A stretch of 64,000 bases of DNA from CAIZQW01 sp942493055 (lineage in GTDB: Bacteria; Verrucomicrobiota; Kiritimatiellia; RFP12; UBA1067). Both the position numbers and the translations under genes were made by a program. Location: contig OW818680.1 of the NCBI GenBank assembly GCA_942493055.1, forward strand, positions 5,890,001 through 5,954,000, in the 5' to 3' direction. The notes under the pieces were generated by a model that had not been told where the DNA came from, did no database searches, and saw nothing but the letters and a program-made list of their open reading frames with translations. Of the stretch, positions 12,997 through 22,930 are shown one piece after another (the first letter of the stretch is position 1; the number at the start of each line of letters is the position of its first letter).

Positions 12997-15549
12997 CTAT
13001 CGTAACGGCTGTGCATCGAACACCAGGACCTCAAACGGATCTAAGGTTATTGAGCGTGGTTCTCTGGCTTTAAGGTTCAGCGACTGGATGCGCTGGTCTT
13101 TGTAGGGTGAACTTAAGGCATAATTCCGTGGCGCGTTGGCTGGCAGTTCAAAGACCATCTCTGCGTCGAGTGTCATGGTTTGCGGTTTGTCATCGGGATT
13201 GCGGAGCATCAGCGTGCCCTTGCGCGCATTCCATGCAGCGTAGCCATACGCCTGAGACTCTAGCGGATCGCCGCCAATCCAGTGCGCGTCCACGAGCACG
13301 TCCGCATTGGCGTGTCCCCACTTCGCAGCCTCGGCGACCTGATCCCATGACGCGGAGGTCATGAGCGAGGGTGTCAGATAAAGCTCCTGCAGCGAGGCGC
13401 CGTTTGCGAAGTATGAACGCGCTTCATTCTTCAAGTCCGGCGGATTCGCCTTACCCATGGAGCCCCCCTGGAAATGAATGCCATGCACAATGCCGTGGTG
13501 CATGACAGAGTTGAGCGGGTAGAGGGGTGATGCTTCGACGAATAACCGGCGACAGTATCCGTCGCGGAAGGTCAGCCACTTTTCGCGATCGAATTTATTG
13601 TCTGGATCGCGTCCCTTGCCTGACCAGCCGACATCGCCGCTGCCGTCGCGCCAGGTCGTGTCCACATGGTTGAGCCAGAAGGGTGACGGCCAGGTGCCGA
13701 CCGTGACATTGATGAAGACGTCCGGATTCTCTTTGCGCAAATTCCGCGCGATATCGAGCAAAGCCATGAAGTGCGGGTTCACGCCGTTGCCTGCCTTGTC
13801 CCACTTGAAGGCGTTGACGCCTGAGTCGCGCATGAGTTGCAGGCATTTATCCTGAAACCACTTCTTGTAGGCGGGCTGAGCGAGGTCGAGTGCGGTGCCT
13901 GGAGGGATGAGGCCCATTTTGCTGGCCCATGCGGTTCGCTCGGGTGCTCCGCCGTATCCGCCGAGCGGTGAGATCCAGATTGAGAGATGCGCATTGATCT
14001 GCTGCATTTTCTCGTTCAATCCAGCGAAGCCGTGCGGGAAACTGTTTGTGTTTTCGATCCACAACCCTTTGCCTGAATTGTCCCAGCCGTCATCGACGAG
14101 ATAGGAGAGCACGGGCACGCCGCGTTTTTTAAAAAGTTCGTCATTGAATGCTTTCGCGACATCCAGCACCTTCGCTTCGGAGGGGCCATACCCGAGATCA
14201 TACCAGCAGTTGTAATGGAGGAAGGGCTTTGAAGGCCGCGCGCGTTCTCGCTCCACATAGTACAGGAAGGAGCGGCGAAGCTGTCCGGCTGCGGCGATGC
14301 CCGCAACCGAGCCGAAGGCGTAGGATTGCGAAGGCGACACCTCGAGCGTGCAGGCAAAGCCGATTTTCGCGCCCGATCCATTCAACATATTTTGCGCGCC
14401 AGGCATCTCAACGCCGAAGAACGAATTGTCCGCGACAACGGGACAGCCAGGTACGGTTCCGATGCTCTTCGCGTTGGGAATGCGGATGTCTGTGAACTGG
14501 ACGCCTGTAATGGAAACAGATTTCCCCTGTGCCGACAGTTCAATGGTGCTACGGATGTAGTTCGAGTCGTCTCGCAACTCCGCACGCCAGCGCGCGCGTA
14601 GACCATTTGTAGAGACCAAGTCAGCTTCGATGGCTGTGCCGTTGATTTTCTCTGACAAACGGACCCCGTGTTCATCGCCTCGCAGACGGATGATTCGAGG
14701 TGCCGAGGTGAGGCGGAATGCGGATGAAGGCAGGTCAAACAAGGGCGTGTTTTCGATTTTTACGTGTTTGGTCTTCTCGCCGGCCGCGGTTGTGATATTG
14801 AACAGCAGGTTTTTATCGCGGACACCGAGGAGCAAAAAGGTTTTGCCATCCTCCCATATCAACGCAAGCGACGGGGCCCAGGACATTCCCTGATCCGTAC
14901 CTTTGTCGATTTTACAGGAAACAGTTTTAGCGCCGGTCGGAAATGCGTATTCGGCAATGGCTGTCTGATGGGCACCTGTCTTTATTTCAAACCGATTTGA
15001 GGGAATCGTTTTGGGGGCAGGCGAGAGATCAGAGACCGAGCATTCGCCGGGTTCGCCCTTGTCGTAATGATCCTTTGCCTGAGCCTTCAAATTCATTTTG
15101 CCGATGCGTACCAGCTTGGGTTCGCCGACGAATTCGGCTCGGGGAAAACTGGCGAGGTCAAGCCACGCTTCGCCGTTCTTCGACGCCATGGCTACGACTC
15201 TGTCCGCCTCCAAGCGCATGCCCACATATACGCCGTTCGTTTGTTCGACAGCGGGCTTGGTCGCCAAGCGGAACAGTTCAGCGCCTGCTTGATCAGCGGA
15301 GGTCTGCGCGAGTTTGTCCTTAAACGTCAGCGGATAAAAGACGCCGCCTTTCATCTTCCATGAGGCCGAAAGAACGTTGTTCTCAAGTGTGAAAACATTT
15401 TCTTGTTGCGAGGAGCGTGCTGGACCCGGTTGCGGTCCGGGGAATTGGACGTTTGGATCTGCGGCTACGATTTCAAATGACTGTGAAATAGCCAGAAGAA
15501 AAATTCCAATCCATGTAAACCTGAGCTGCGTTTGCTTGTTTAGTTCCAT
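12997..15549 (-). CDS. Secreted clan GH-D glycoside hydrolase (alpha-galactosidase-like, GH36/GH27 relatives)
   Basis: The gene encodes 850 residues from ATG 15549. The longer frame to 15750 lacks a signal, whereas the start at 15549 gives one (IGIFLLAISQSFEIVAA). An N-terminal beta-sandwich of about 420 residues precedes a TIM barrel. The barrel contains YLVDDGWD, the nucleophile-type Asp584 in FKWDKAGNG and the acid/base-type Asp635 in TWRDGSGD, both in clan-D arrangement. A C-terminal beta domain follows. The family retains configuration while removing alpha-linked galactose or related sugars. The exact substrate is not readable. Transcription starts divergently from the small lipoprotein at 15770. 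Confidence 0.8.
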   Translation of the reverse strand: MELNKQTQLRFTWIGIFLLAISQSFEIVAADPNVQFPGPQPGPARSSQQENVFTLENNVLSASWKMKGGVFYPLTFKDKLAQTSADQAGAELFRLATKPAVEQTNGVYVGMRLEADRVVAMASKNGEAWLDLASFPRAEFVGEPKLVRIGKMNLKAQAKDHYDKGEPGECSVSDLSPAPKTIPSNRFEIKTGAHQTAIAEYAFPTGAKTVSCKIDKGTDQGMSWAPSLALIWEDGKTFLLLGVRDKNLLFNITTAAGEKTKHVKIENTPLFDLPSSAFRLTSAPRIIRLRGDEHGVRLSEKINGTAIEADLVSTNGLRARWRAELRDDSNYIRSTIELSAQGKSVSITGVQFTDIRIPNAKSIGTVPGCPVVADNSFFGVEMPGAQNMLNGSGAKIGFACTLEVSPSQSYAFGSVAGIAAAGQLRRSFLYYVERERARPSKPFLHYNCWYDLGYGPSEAKVLDVAKAFNDELFKKRGVPVLSYLVDDGWDNSGKGLWIENTNSFPHGFAGLNEKMQQINAHLSIWISPLGGYGGAPERTAWASKMGLIPPGTALDLAQPAYKKWFQDKCLQLMRDSGVNAFKWDKAGNGVNPHFMALLDIARNLRKENPDVFINVTVGTWPSPFWLNHVDTTWRDGSGDVGWSGKGRDPDNKFDREKWLTFRDGYCRRLFVEASPLYPLNSVMHHGIVHGIHFQGGSMGKANPPDLKNEARSYFANGASLQELYLTPSLMTSASWDQVAEAAKWGHANADVLVDAHWIGGDPLESQAYGYAAWNARKGTLMLRNPDDKPQTMTLDAEMVFELPANAPRNYALSSPYKDQRIQSLNLKAREPRSITLDPFEVLVFDAQPLR

Positions 15550-15769
15550 AATATGCGTCTGATTATACTCGCTAGAGGCTTTGATATTCAAGGTGCAATT
15601 TGACGTTTCATTGCTGGCGGCAAAGGATGTGCCATGTTGATAAAAATGGCCCTGCCTGGGCAAGATAGGGTTATACCCCATAGAAAAAGGGGGCGCCTTG
15701 TTGTATCTTAGCTTCGTCAAAACAAATAACACCCGGAGTACGGGTATCAACGAAGAATGGAGAAATCAT

Positions 15770-15985
15770 ATGAAGAATCGTAACGTAGTCATCTGCTTAG
15801 CACTGTCTGTCTTGGCGCTGTCATTTATGACGGTCGGCTGCGACCAGCAGGTTTCGAAAAAGACAAGCACGAGTGTGAGCAAGGACGGAACGGTCAAATC
15901 CGAGGAGAAGGTCGTTACCCAATCTCCGGACGGCACCGTGACCAAGACCCAAGAGACCAAGACCACTGAGCCCGGCAACAAGTGA
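15770..15985 (+). CDS. Small lipoprotein rich in Thr/Lys
   Basis: The gene encodes 71 residues from ATG 15770, with GGAG upstream. Residues 1-22 form a lipoprotein signal with lipobox MTVGC. The mature part is a low-complexity, Thr/Lys/Glu-rich tail with two similar segments, SKDGTVKSEEKV and SPDGTVTKTQET, that look like an internal repeat. Probably anchored in a membrane facing the periplasm. No function is known. Confidence 0.65.
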   Translation: MKNRNVVICLALSVLALSFMTVGCDQQVSKKTSTSVSKDGTVKSEEKVVTQSPDGTVTKTQETKTTEPGNK

Positions 15986-16077
15986 AACAGGGGGCGTGTA
16001 TAGACACGACTTTGTTGTGAACGCGAGCTAAGGGGCGTATCTGCGGTTTGGTGACGGTGGGAGTTAACAGGCCTACG

Positions 16078-16270
16078 CATCTATAGCGCAACGCCTTGAC
16101 AGGCGTTCGGCGGTCTCATAGATCCCGCCGTACTGTACGGCAGAACGTATCGGACTGCCGTTTGCCTAGCCCATACACCGCCTAAAGGCGGAACTCCAAA
16201 CGAGGGAAGTCCTGCACAAAACCGTTCGGAGTACTGCCTTTAGGCGGAATCTTAGCAGGACTTCAGTGCA
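16078..16270. repeat. Compound hairpin block in a 363-bp intergenic region
   Basis: Several stems lie side by side: AACGCC-TTGACA-GGCGTT, GGCGG...CCGCC, GCCGTA-CTG-TACGGC, and CCGCCTAAAGGCGG. A larger pair, AAGTCCTGC (about 16206) with GCAGGACTT (about 16255), encloses a copy of GCCTTTAGGCGG. No gene is present between 15986 and 16348. The structure resembles a mosaic of REP-like units and may also terminate the upstream transcript. Confidence 0.6.
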
Positions 16271-16298
16271 TAATTGGAATTGCTGTTTGATAACTCAC

Positions 16299-16326
16299 TT
16301 GACTTCTTTTGTCAATAGCCTAGAAT
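16299..16326 (+). promoter_or_regulatory. Candidate sigma-70-type promoter for the M14 peptidase gene
   Basis: TTGACT (16299-16304), a 16-bp spacer and TAGAAT (16321-16326) lie 22 bases before the ATG. The implied leader is short and includes GAGGGG as the ribosome-binding site. Confidence 0.5.
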
Positions 16327-16348
16327 ACCGGAGAAAAGTGAGGGGTGC

Positions 16349-17533
16349 ATGAATATTGGGATTAACTGGGCTTTAATGATTGTGGCACTGTCGGGCGTGT
16401 TTTCAGCGTCCGCAGAGATTTGCGTGGATGCGAAGATTCCTGCCGGGAACATCGTCTGCGAGCGCATGGAGGGCGACCAGGTCTATCTGCATCAGGAACG
16501 GCGCGGCAGCACGCAGTGGTGGTTTTACTGGGCGTTTCGAGTGTGCGGGGCGGAGGGGCGCACCCTGACATTTGCTTTCACGGATGGCGAACCTGTTGGT
16601 ACGCGCGGACCTGCTGTATCGGCCGACAAGGGCGTCACGTGGCATTGGCTCAACAAAGACTTTACGAAGAAGAGCTTCACGTATGCATTCACGTCAGCGG
16701 AGACCGAGGTTTGGTTCGCTTTCGGCATGGTCTACACGGGACGTGAGTGGGAGCGCTTTCTCCAGCGCTACGAGGGGTCGCTGTTTTTGGAATCCGGACA
16801 ATTGGCAACCACGCGCAAAGGGCGCTCCGTGCAGAAACTGCGTGCGGGGTGCATCACGGCGGAGCCGCGTTATCGCGTGCTTCTGACAGCGCGGCATCAT
16901 GCCTGTGAGATGATGGCGAACTATGTGTTAGAAGGCGTGCTCGAAGGGGTGCTGGCGGGAGATGAGACAGGCAAGTGGTTACGTGAGCATGTCGAGTTCC
17001 TGGTGATTCCGTTTGTGGACAAGGACGGGGTTGAGGACGGCGACCAGGGCAAAGCCCGCGCACCGCGTGACCATAATCGCGATTATGACGGGGCGAGTGT
17101 GCATGTCGAAACCGAAGCCATACGAACCCAGGTGCCGGGATGGGCGTGCGGAAAATTGGTTGTGGCGTTGGATTTACACTGTCCGTGGATACGGGGCGAA
17201 CATAACGAGTGGGTCTATCAGGTCGGCAGTTCAAGCACCAATCTGTGGGCACAGCAGCAAGCCCTGGGGACGCTGCTGGAGAACGTCTTGCCCAACTCCT
17301 TGGGCTATCGGCAGGCGAATGATTTGCCGTATGGAAAAGCGTGGAATAGTGCGGCGAATTTTTCGCAGGGGGTGAGCTTCGGGCGTTGGGCAGCCGGTTT
17401 GCCGGGGGTACGGCTTGCGGGATCGTTTGAGATCCCATACGCGACTGCGAATCAGAAAGAGGTCAACAGCGATTCCGCACGCCAGTTTGGACGGAATCTC
17501 GCCGTTGCTTTACAACGCTACCTCAATCCTTGA
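16349..17533 (+). CDS. Secreted M14-family zinc carboxypeptidase-like protein
   Basis: The gene encodes 394 residues with a signal peptide at 1-22. An N-terminal beta domain (about 25-150) precedes the peptidase fold, as in cytosolic-carboxypeptidase-like M14 members. Zinc ligands are H184 and E187 in RHHACEMM, with H277 in ALDLHCPW as the third. The likely catalytic Glu is E361 in GSFEIPYA. HNRDYDGAS near 242 matches the substrate-binding Asn-Arg region. It would trim C-terminal residues or amino-sugar peptides outside the cytoplasm. The natural substrate is unknown. Confidence 0.78.
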   Translation: MNIGINWALMIVALSGVFSASAEICVDAKIPAGNIVCERMEGDQVYLHQERRGSTQWWFYWAFRVCGAEGRTLTFAFTDGEPVGTRGPAVSADKGVTWHWLNKDFTKKSFTYAFTSAETEVWFAFGMVYTGREWERFLQRYEGSLFLESGQLATTRKGRSVQKLRAGCITAEPRYRVLLTARHHACEMMANYVLEGVLEGVLAGDETGKWLREHVEFLVIPFVDKDGVEDGDQGKARAPRDHNRDYDGASVHVETEAIRTQVPGWACGKLVVALDLHCPWIRGEHNEWVYQVGSSSTNLWAQQQALGTLLENVLPNSLGYRQANDLPYGKAWNSAANFSQGVSFGRWAAGLPGVRLAGSFEIPYATANQKEVNSDSARQFGRNLAVALQRYLNP

Positions 17534-17543
17534 AAAAGCGATT

Positions 17544-18821
17544 TTACTTCGCGCCAATGTTATAGAGGTGCGTTTTTGTGCGCAGGATCAAGCAGTCTCC
17601 GGTGACAGCGGGAGAGGCCATAAATCCGGTTTCCAAGGTGTTTTCAGAGAGTTTCTCAAAGGCACGTCCTGCGCGCAGGACGGTTGTCTTGCCTGAGAGG
17701 GCGAAGACATAGACCTTTTCGCCATCGTGGATGGGCGAGGCGATACAGTTGCCGCCCATCTGCTCGCGCCAGATCTTGTTCCCGGAGGCCACCTCGATAC
17801 AATTTAAGATCCCGTTGTCGGAGAGCATATAGAGCAGGCCGTTGACGACGACAGGCGAGGGGGTAAGGGGGATTTCCTTGCCGCCCATGCGCCAGGCCAC
17901 ATGCGTCTCGGTCACATCGCCTTGTCCATCAGGACGGATTGCGAGCATTTCCGCAGGTCCGTGGCCTGTGACTGCGAGCACCAGCCCGTTGGCAAAGACA
18001 GGACTCACGGCGGGCGTATGCGTCGGACTCTTGACACGCCAGAGTTCTTTTCCGGTTGCAGGGTCGTAGGAGATGATGGTGGAGGAGGCGGGGCTGATGA
18101 GCTGATCCTTTCCAGCCACCTCAATGATGATGGGTGTTGTAAATCCCTTGCGCATATCTCCGTCCCGTTTCGGTTGCCCCTTCTCGTCCAAGTCGTTGAA
18201 AATGATCTTGCGATCACTCTTCCAGACGGTCTTGCCCGTGAGTTTGTCCAGGGCGATCAGGTATTGCTGGTCCACACCATCCAAGGTGAGGATGAGGAGT
18301 TCCTTATACAGGATAGGGGAGGAACCGGGGCCGCGATAGTGACGGCAGGAAAGATCGTCGCGCTTCCAGAGGAGCTCGAAAGTCGTTGTGTTGAGACAAG
18401 CGGTGCCGTAGCTGCCAAAATGGAGATAGACGCGTCCTTTTTCAATGACAGCAGAGGGTGAGGCATATCCATTCACGGCGTTTCCGAGGGGCTCCGGGGT
18501 GTCGCAGTGGAACAATTGCTTTTCAAACAGGGTTTTGCCTGACTTGAGATCGACGCAGGAGGCAAAAAAATCATTGCCCTTCTCTGTTGCACCGGTGAAC
18601 CAGATCTGTCCGTCTTGGACCACTGGCGTCGACCAGCCTGCATGCGGGACCGGGATTTTCCAGTTGACGTTATTGGTTTCGCTCCAGTTCAAGGGGATGT
18701 GCGAGCCGATCACAGCTCCGTTACCCTGCGGTCCACGAAACATCGGCCAGGTTTCTGTTGCAGATACGAACTTCGGTAGAACAGCTATAAACGCCAGGAA
18801 GCCAAACAGTTTTATATTCAT
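17544..18821 (-). CDS. Secreted PQQ-like beta-propeller protein
   Basis: The product is about 425 residues. The start at 18821 is chosen because it gives a clean signal peptide (LFGFLAFIAVLPKFVSA); ATG 18830 is also possible. The mature start WPMFRGPQGNG is the usual opening of this PVC/planctomycete family. Several propeller blades follow, recognisable by A-x-D-x-x-T/S-G-K-x-x-W repeats (LTGKTVWKS, ATGKELWRV, ASGNKIWRE). Without an enzymatic domain it is probably a scaffold or substrate-binding protein in the periplasm. True PQQ binding is doubtful. It converges with the M14 gene, with 10 bases between stops. Confidence 0.8.
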   Translation of the reverse strand: MNIKLFGFLAFIAVLPKFVSATETWPMFRGPQGNGAVIGSHIPLNWSETNNVNWKIPVPHAGWSTPVVQDGQIWFTGATEKGNDFFASCVDLKSGKTLFEKQLFHCDTPEPLGNAVNGYASPSAVIEKGRVYLHFGSYGTACLNTTTFELLWKRDDLSCRHYRGPGSSPILYKELLILTLDGVDQQYLIALDKLTGKTVWKSDRKIIFNDLDEKGQPKRDGDMRKGFTTPIIIEVAGKDQLISPASSTIISYDPATGKELWRVKSPTHTPAVSPVFANGLVLAVTGHGPAEMLAIRPDGQGDVTETHVAWRMGGKEIPLTPSPVVVNGLLYMLSDNGILNCIEVASGNKIWREQMGGNCIASPIHDGEKVYVFALSGKTTVLRAGRAFEKLSENTLETGFMASPAVTGDCLILRTKTHLYNIGAK

Positions 18822-19024
18822 AATCGTCATTGAAAGAGCATTTTTTTTCGGCCGGGACAGGCACATGCCTGTGTTGAATGAGTCGGCCGCTGCTTTTCCG
18901 TCGGCTAAGGATGCCAAAACAGGAGAGGCGTGTCAAGCGTGCGCAATCTTCGGCTTGAAGGGCGAGTTGGAAAATGGTATGGTACTGGCTCAATTATTCG
19001 ATTTAATTCAATGAGGAACTCAAG

Positions 19025-20410
19025 ATGAAGAGATGTTTAGGACTCGCTTTGGCATTGACGGGGTTAGTGGCTTGTACGACGGAGACGAAAATGAAAGAAG
19101 GTGCTGTAACTAAAAAGAACCAGGCATCTGTCAAGTTGCTCACAGTTGCGCCTGGACACTTCCATGCGTATCTCGTGCAGAACCGGATGTATCCGCAACT
19201 CTCGCCGGAGGTCAATGTATATGCCCCGGAGGGTCCGGAGGTGGATGCGCATCTGAAGAAAATTGATAGTTTCAATACGCGCGAGAAGGACCCGACAGCC
19301 TGGAAGACCACGGTCTATCGCGGGGACGACTTCCTGCAGAAGATGATTCAGGAGAAGAAAGGGAATCTGGTCGTCCTGGCAGGGAACAACGCCAACAAGA
19401 CGCGCTACATCTTGGAGAGTGTGAAAGCCGGTCTCAATGTTCTCTCGGATAAGCCGATGGCGATCAATCCCGCCAACTTCGAAATGCTGAAGGAGGCCTT
19501 TCAGGTTGCAAAGGAAAAGAATGTCCTGCTTTACGACATCATGACGGAGCGCTATGAGATCACGGCGATGTTGCAACGCTATTTCATTCATTGCCCGGAG
19601 GTCTTCGGCACCATGGACCCCGGCACAAAAGATGACCCCTCTGTGACCAAAGAGAGCATCCATCATTTTTCAAAGATTGTCGCCGGTTCCCCTTTGCGTC
19701 GCCCGCCATGGTTCTTTGATGTCAAGCAGCAGGGTGAGGGTATTGTGGACGTGAGCACGCATCTGGTTGACCTTGTGCAATGGGAGATGCTGCCGAACCA
19801 GGTGGTTCTCGATTCGGATGTCAACATGCTGAAGGCGAAGCGTTTCTCGACCACGCTGACCCCCGAGCAGTTCAAGCGGACAACCGCGTGCGAGACCTTC
19901 CCGGGGTATCTCCAGGAATATAAGAAGGCGGATGGCAGCATCGACATCCCCTGCAACGGCGAGTTCGTCTATACGCTTCGCGGTGTGCACTGCAAGGTTT
20001 CTGTGATCTGGAACTATGAGGCTCCGGCAGGAACTGCAGACACGCACTTCTCGCTGATGCGCGGCACAAAGGTTTCAGCGGTGATCCGTCAGGGCAAGGA
20101 GCAGGGGTATAAGCCGATGCTTTACCTGGACCTCCGTCCGGGCGTAGATGCGGCATCCATCGAGCCGGCGCTCAAGAAGGCGATTGTCGAGGCGAACAAG
20201 CAGTGGCCGGGTGTGGATGTGAAGCGGGTTGCCACGGGCTGGGAATTGGTCATTCCCCAGCAGTATTACAATGGACATGAGGCGCACTTCGGTCAGGTGA
20301 CTGAAAAGTATCTGGGCTTCTTGGATGCCGGCAAGATGCCGAGTTGGGAAGTTCCGAACATGATCCAGAAGTATCGTACGATCATGGAAGCCTACAAGAT
20401 GTCCCGCTAA
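19025..20410 (+). CDS. Gfo/Idh/MocA-family oxidoreductase, lipoprotein-type N-terminus
   Basis: The gene encodes 461 residues. The first 18 residues read as a lipoprotein signal ending LVAC, so this dehydrogenase-like protein is exported. This is unusual for the family but common in PVC bacteria. The Rossmann region runs through VVLAGNNANKTRYI, with the expected catalytic-region Lys in VLSDKPMA. The second domain includes DVSTHLVDLVQWEM. The family oxidises or reduces sugars and related compounds with NAD(P). How an exported member obtains a cofactor is open; Tat export with bound NADP is not indicated by an Arg-Arg motif. Confidence 0.78.
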   Translation: MKRCLGLALALTGLVACTTETKMKEGAVTKKNQASVKLLTVAPGHFHAYLVQNRMYPQLSPEVNVYAPEGPEVDAHLKKIDSFNTREKDPTAWKTTVYRGDDFLQKMIQEKKGNLVVLAGNNANKTRYILESVKAGLNVLSDKPMAINPANFEMLKEAFQVAKEKNVLLYDIMTERYEITAMLQRYFIHCPEVFGTMDPGTKDDPSVTKESIHHFSKIVAGSPLRRPPWFFDVKQQGEGIVDVSTHLVDLVQWEMLPNQVVLDSDVNMLKAKRFSTTLTPEQFKRTTACETFPGYLQEYKKADGSIDIPCNGEFVYTLRGVHCKVSVIWNYEAPAGTADTHFSLMRGTKVSAVIRQGKEQGYKPMLYLDLRPGVDAASIEPALKKAIVEANKQWPGVDVKRVATGWELVIPQQYYNGHEAHFGQVTEKYLGFLDAGKMPSWEVPNMIQKYRTIMEAYKMSR

Positions 20411-20423
20411 GCGCGTTGCTTCC

Positions 20424-20452
20424 GGCCCGGTTGGTCAGTGACCAATCGGGCC
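20424..20452. terminator. Bidirectional terminator-like hairpin between convergent genes
   Basis: GGCCCGGTTGGTCA pairs with TGACCAATCGGGCC (14 positions, one G-T) around a single G. It lies 13 bases after one stop codon and 41 before the other. A clear U-tract is lacking. Confidence 0.65.
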
Positions 20453-20493
20453 GTAAATATCCAGCGTCCACAGAACGGTTGCGGCGCACCTAT

Positions 20494-22920
20494 TTACTTC
20501 TTAATGCCGAAGCGCAGCACGGTCAGGGAGTTGCCTGGCAAGGTGTGTGTCAGCGTGTTATTGGATAAACGTAACGTCGTCTCGATTGGCACGACCTTTG
20601 TGAGGTTGTCAATGGTGTTTTCCGCCATAGGGTCGTCTGAGGTTAAAACCCACGCCTTCGCCTTGCTGTTCACCTGGGTAACACCGTCGAGTACAATATC
20701 AACGGCTGCTGGATTCGCATCAACATTGACGGCCTTTACAATGACTTCGTCGCTGTCCTTGGTGATCGTCGCGGAAGCATACAGTGCTTTCATCGCAGGC
20801 GTCTTGACATCGTGTATCACCTTGCCGTCCAGCGAGCAGCGCACGGAGCCGCCCTTCACTTCGACCTTGATGTCATACCAACGTCCTGTTTCGATGGAGC
20901 CATCTACGGACGCATCGTCAATGCCTCCGGCTTCGAGTGCGTGACGCTTGTTTCCCCAGCCGCCAATATTCCACCAGGACTTGTTTGTGGCGCGTCCTTG
21001 CATGCCAAAGAGAATCAGGAAGCCTTCCTGGCCGCTGATTTTACGTGCCTTGAGTGTCAGGGTATAGTTCTTCCATTGGGCATCACCCACGACAGCGCGG
21101 GCGCCATTGGTGTTGGAGAGTTGACGCAAGGCGCCGTCAACCGCTGTCCAGTCGCCGCCTGTCGGGAATCGCCATCCTTTTTTCGCGTTCGTTGTGAAGT
21201 CCGAGGAGTAGAGCACCTTACCGTCAAGGCCAGTGACCACGATATCCTTGAACTCAGCTTGCGTACTCCACGTGCCGACACCTACTTGGCCTGCAATAGC
21301 TTCGCCTTCGGTGTTTGAGCAGGTCACCTCGACGGGGACGGTTGCTGACCCGGTATGGGCACTGAAAAGTTTCTGCACGTAGTAAGAGGGGATGCCATAG
21401 ACCTTTGCGCTATCAAAGTTAATCAGGTTCGGATTCCACCTGCGATGATGGATGTTCACAAAGAGGGGCGCGTAGGCAGCCATGTAGACCACGTCCGAGT
21501 TACGCTCCATGCCCGTCATGAAAGCAGCTTCGCCGATGGCGCCGCGCAAGCTTCCCTGGCCGGTGTTGCGTGTCACTGCATATTCGCCGACAAACACTTT
21601 GTGCCCCTTGCGATCATAGCTGTCATATTTTGTCGCCTGGTTCATAAAGAATTCAGGTGTACTATAATAGTGCTCATCAACTATTTCGATCGGACGGTTC
21701 TTTGGATAGCCGCCTGCCCAGTGGTTTGCGATGAGTTTGATTTCCGGATAGCGCGTCTTGATGGCGTCGTTGAAAAGTGCAAAGCGTTCATGGTAGGCTG
21801 GGCCGCCATTTTCGTTGCCGATTTCAAGGAATTTTAAGTGAAAGGGTTTGGGATGTCCGGCCTTGGCGCGAACTGCGCCCCATGTGCTGGTGGTTGGGCC
21901 ATTAGCGTATTCAATGGCATCGAGCGCATCCTGAACATACTCGCTCATCTTGTCCATGGGGACATTTTCCTTGTGCGACATGCCGACATTAATGCAGAAG
22001 AGGGGCTCAGCGTTTAAGTCCTCACTGAGCTGGAGATATTCGTGATATCCCAGCGCATGAGTCGCGTGATACTGCCAGAGGTTAAATTGGGTACGTCGTT
22101 CGGAGGGGTCGCCGATGGTCTCCTTCCAGCGATACGCCTCCGCCATAGTCGTCCCCTCCACCCAGCAACCGCCTGGGAAGCGCATGAAGGCGGGCTTAAG
22201 TCCTGCCAGCATCTCACAGAGGTCTGGACGTAGGCCATGGTTTTTCCATGTCTTTTCAGGTGTCACGGAAACCATGTCGAGCCAGAACGTGCCTGAATGG
22301 GTTGTGCTGATCACCAAGCGTGCAGCAGGATCAGTTTTTTTAGCGCACAGCTCAAAAGAGTAGGGGGCCCAACTATCTGTCAGACGCTTGATCTCTTTTT
22401 TTGCAATGACCAGACCATTGGTGCTCTCCAGCGTGATGGTCAAAGGCCCCTGAAACGGCGCAGCGGCCCGTGCAAAGAACGAGACCTGATAGTCATCGCC
22501 CTTCTCAAAGGACATGCCGTAGTATCCCGGATTCGCGATGCCTGCACGTGTGCTCCCAGGGTTGCTGATCGTCACTTTGAGTGAATGCGGGTTCTTTGCG
22601 CTGACGGGCTGATCGCGCTCAAGGGTCATTTCAACCTTTGCGCCGGCATCAGCTAATACCGACCAGGGGTCTACTTTGCCCCCGTCTTCGAATGACCGAT
22701 TTCGGACCCGCTCCGGAACAATGCCGCCATCTGCGGAGAGGTTGATATCCTCAAAGAAAATACCCCACAAGTAAGGGCTCACCTCTGCGCCTGGCTTGGC
22801 CACCTGAACCCTGATCTGGTTGGCAACTTTTGCAGGGGAGGATTCTACCGCGTGACTGTGTGTTAATGAAGTTAACAGAGCGGCACTCCATACGAGTGCC
22901 TTGAAGGTGTTCGCTGTCAT
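20494..22920 (-). CDS. Secreted alpha-L-arabinofuranosidase (GH51)
   Basis: The gene encodes 808 residues. ATG 22920 is preceded by AAGGAG and opens a signal peptide, so the longer frame to 22971 is rejected. The family opening PYLWGIFFEDIN (50-61) is present, followed by a carbohydrate-binding-like insert (about 75-220). The TIM barrel carries acid/base E370 in LEIGNENGG and nucleophile E446 in VFVGEYAVT. A LamG/CBM-like insert sits at about 575-725. It should remove arabinose from arabinan or arabinoxylan outside the cytoplasm. It follows the thioredoxin-like gene by 10 bases, so the two are co-transcribed. Confidence 0.9.
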   Translation of the reverse strand: MTANTFKALVWSAALLTSLTHSHAVESSPAKVANQIRVQVAKPGAEVSPYLWGIFFEDINLSADGGIVPERVRNRSFEDGGKVDPWSVLADAGAKVEMTLERDQPVSAKNPHSLKVTISNPGSTRAGIANPGYYGMSFEKGDDYQVSFFARAAAPFQGPLTITLESTNGLVIAKKEIKRLTDSWAPYSFELCAKKTDPAARLVISTTHSGTFWLDMVSVTPEKTWKNHGLRPDLCEMLAGLKPAFMRFPGGCWVEGTTMAEAYRWKETIGDPSERRTQFNLWQYHATHALGYHEYLQLSEDLNAEPLFCINVGMSHKENVPMDKMSEYVQDALDAIEYANGPTTSTWGAVRAKAGHPKPFHLKFLEIGNENGGPAYHERFALFNDAIKTRYPEIKLIANHWAGGYPKNRPIEIVDEHYYSTPEFFMNQATKYDSYDRKGHKVFVGEYAVTRNTGQGSLRGAIGEAAFMTGMERNSDVVYMAAYAPLFVNIHHRRWNPNLINFDSAKVYGIPSYYVQKLFSAHTGSATVPVEVTCSNTEGEAIAGQVGVGTWSTQAEFKDIVVTGLDGKVLYSSDFTTNAKKGWRFPTGGDWTAVDGALRQLSNTNGARAVVGDAQWKNYTLTLKARKISGQEGFLILFGMQGRATNKSWWNIGGWGNKRHALEAGGIDDASVDGSIETGRWYDIKVEVKGGSVRCSLDGKVIHDVKTPAMKALYASATITKDSDEVIVKAVNVDANPAAVDIVLDGVTQVNSKAKAWVLTSDDPMAENTIDNLTKVVPIETTLRLSNNTLTHTLPGNSLTVLRFGIKK

Positions 22921-22930
22921 AGTAGGCTCC

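Noticed and set aside
15550..15750. 67 extra N-terminal residues for the GH36-like enzyme
   Set aside because: The extension lacks a signal peptide, and the start at 15549 creates one. The extension also covers the divergent promoter region.
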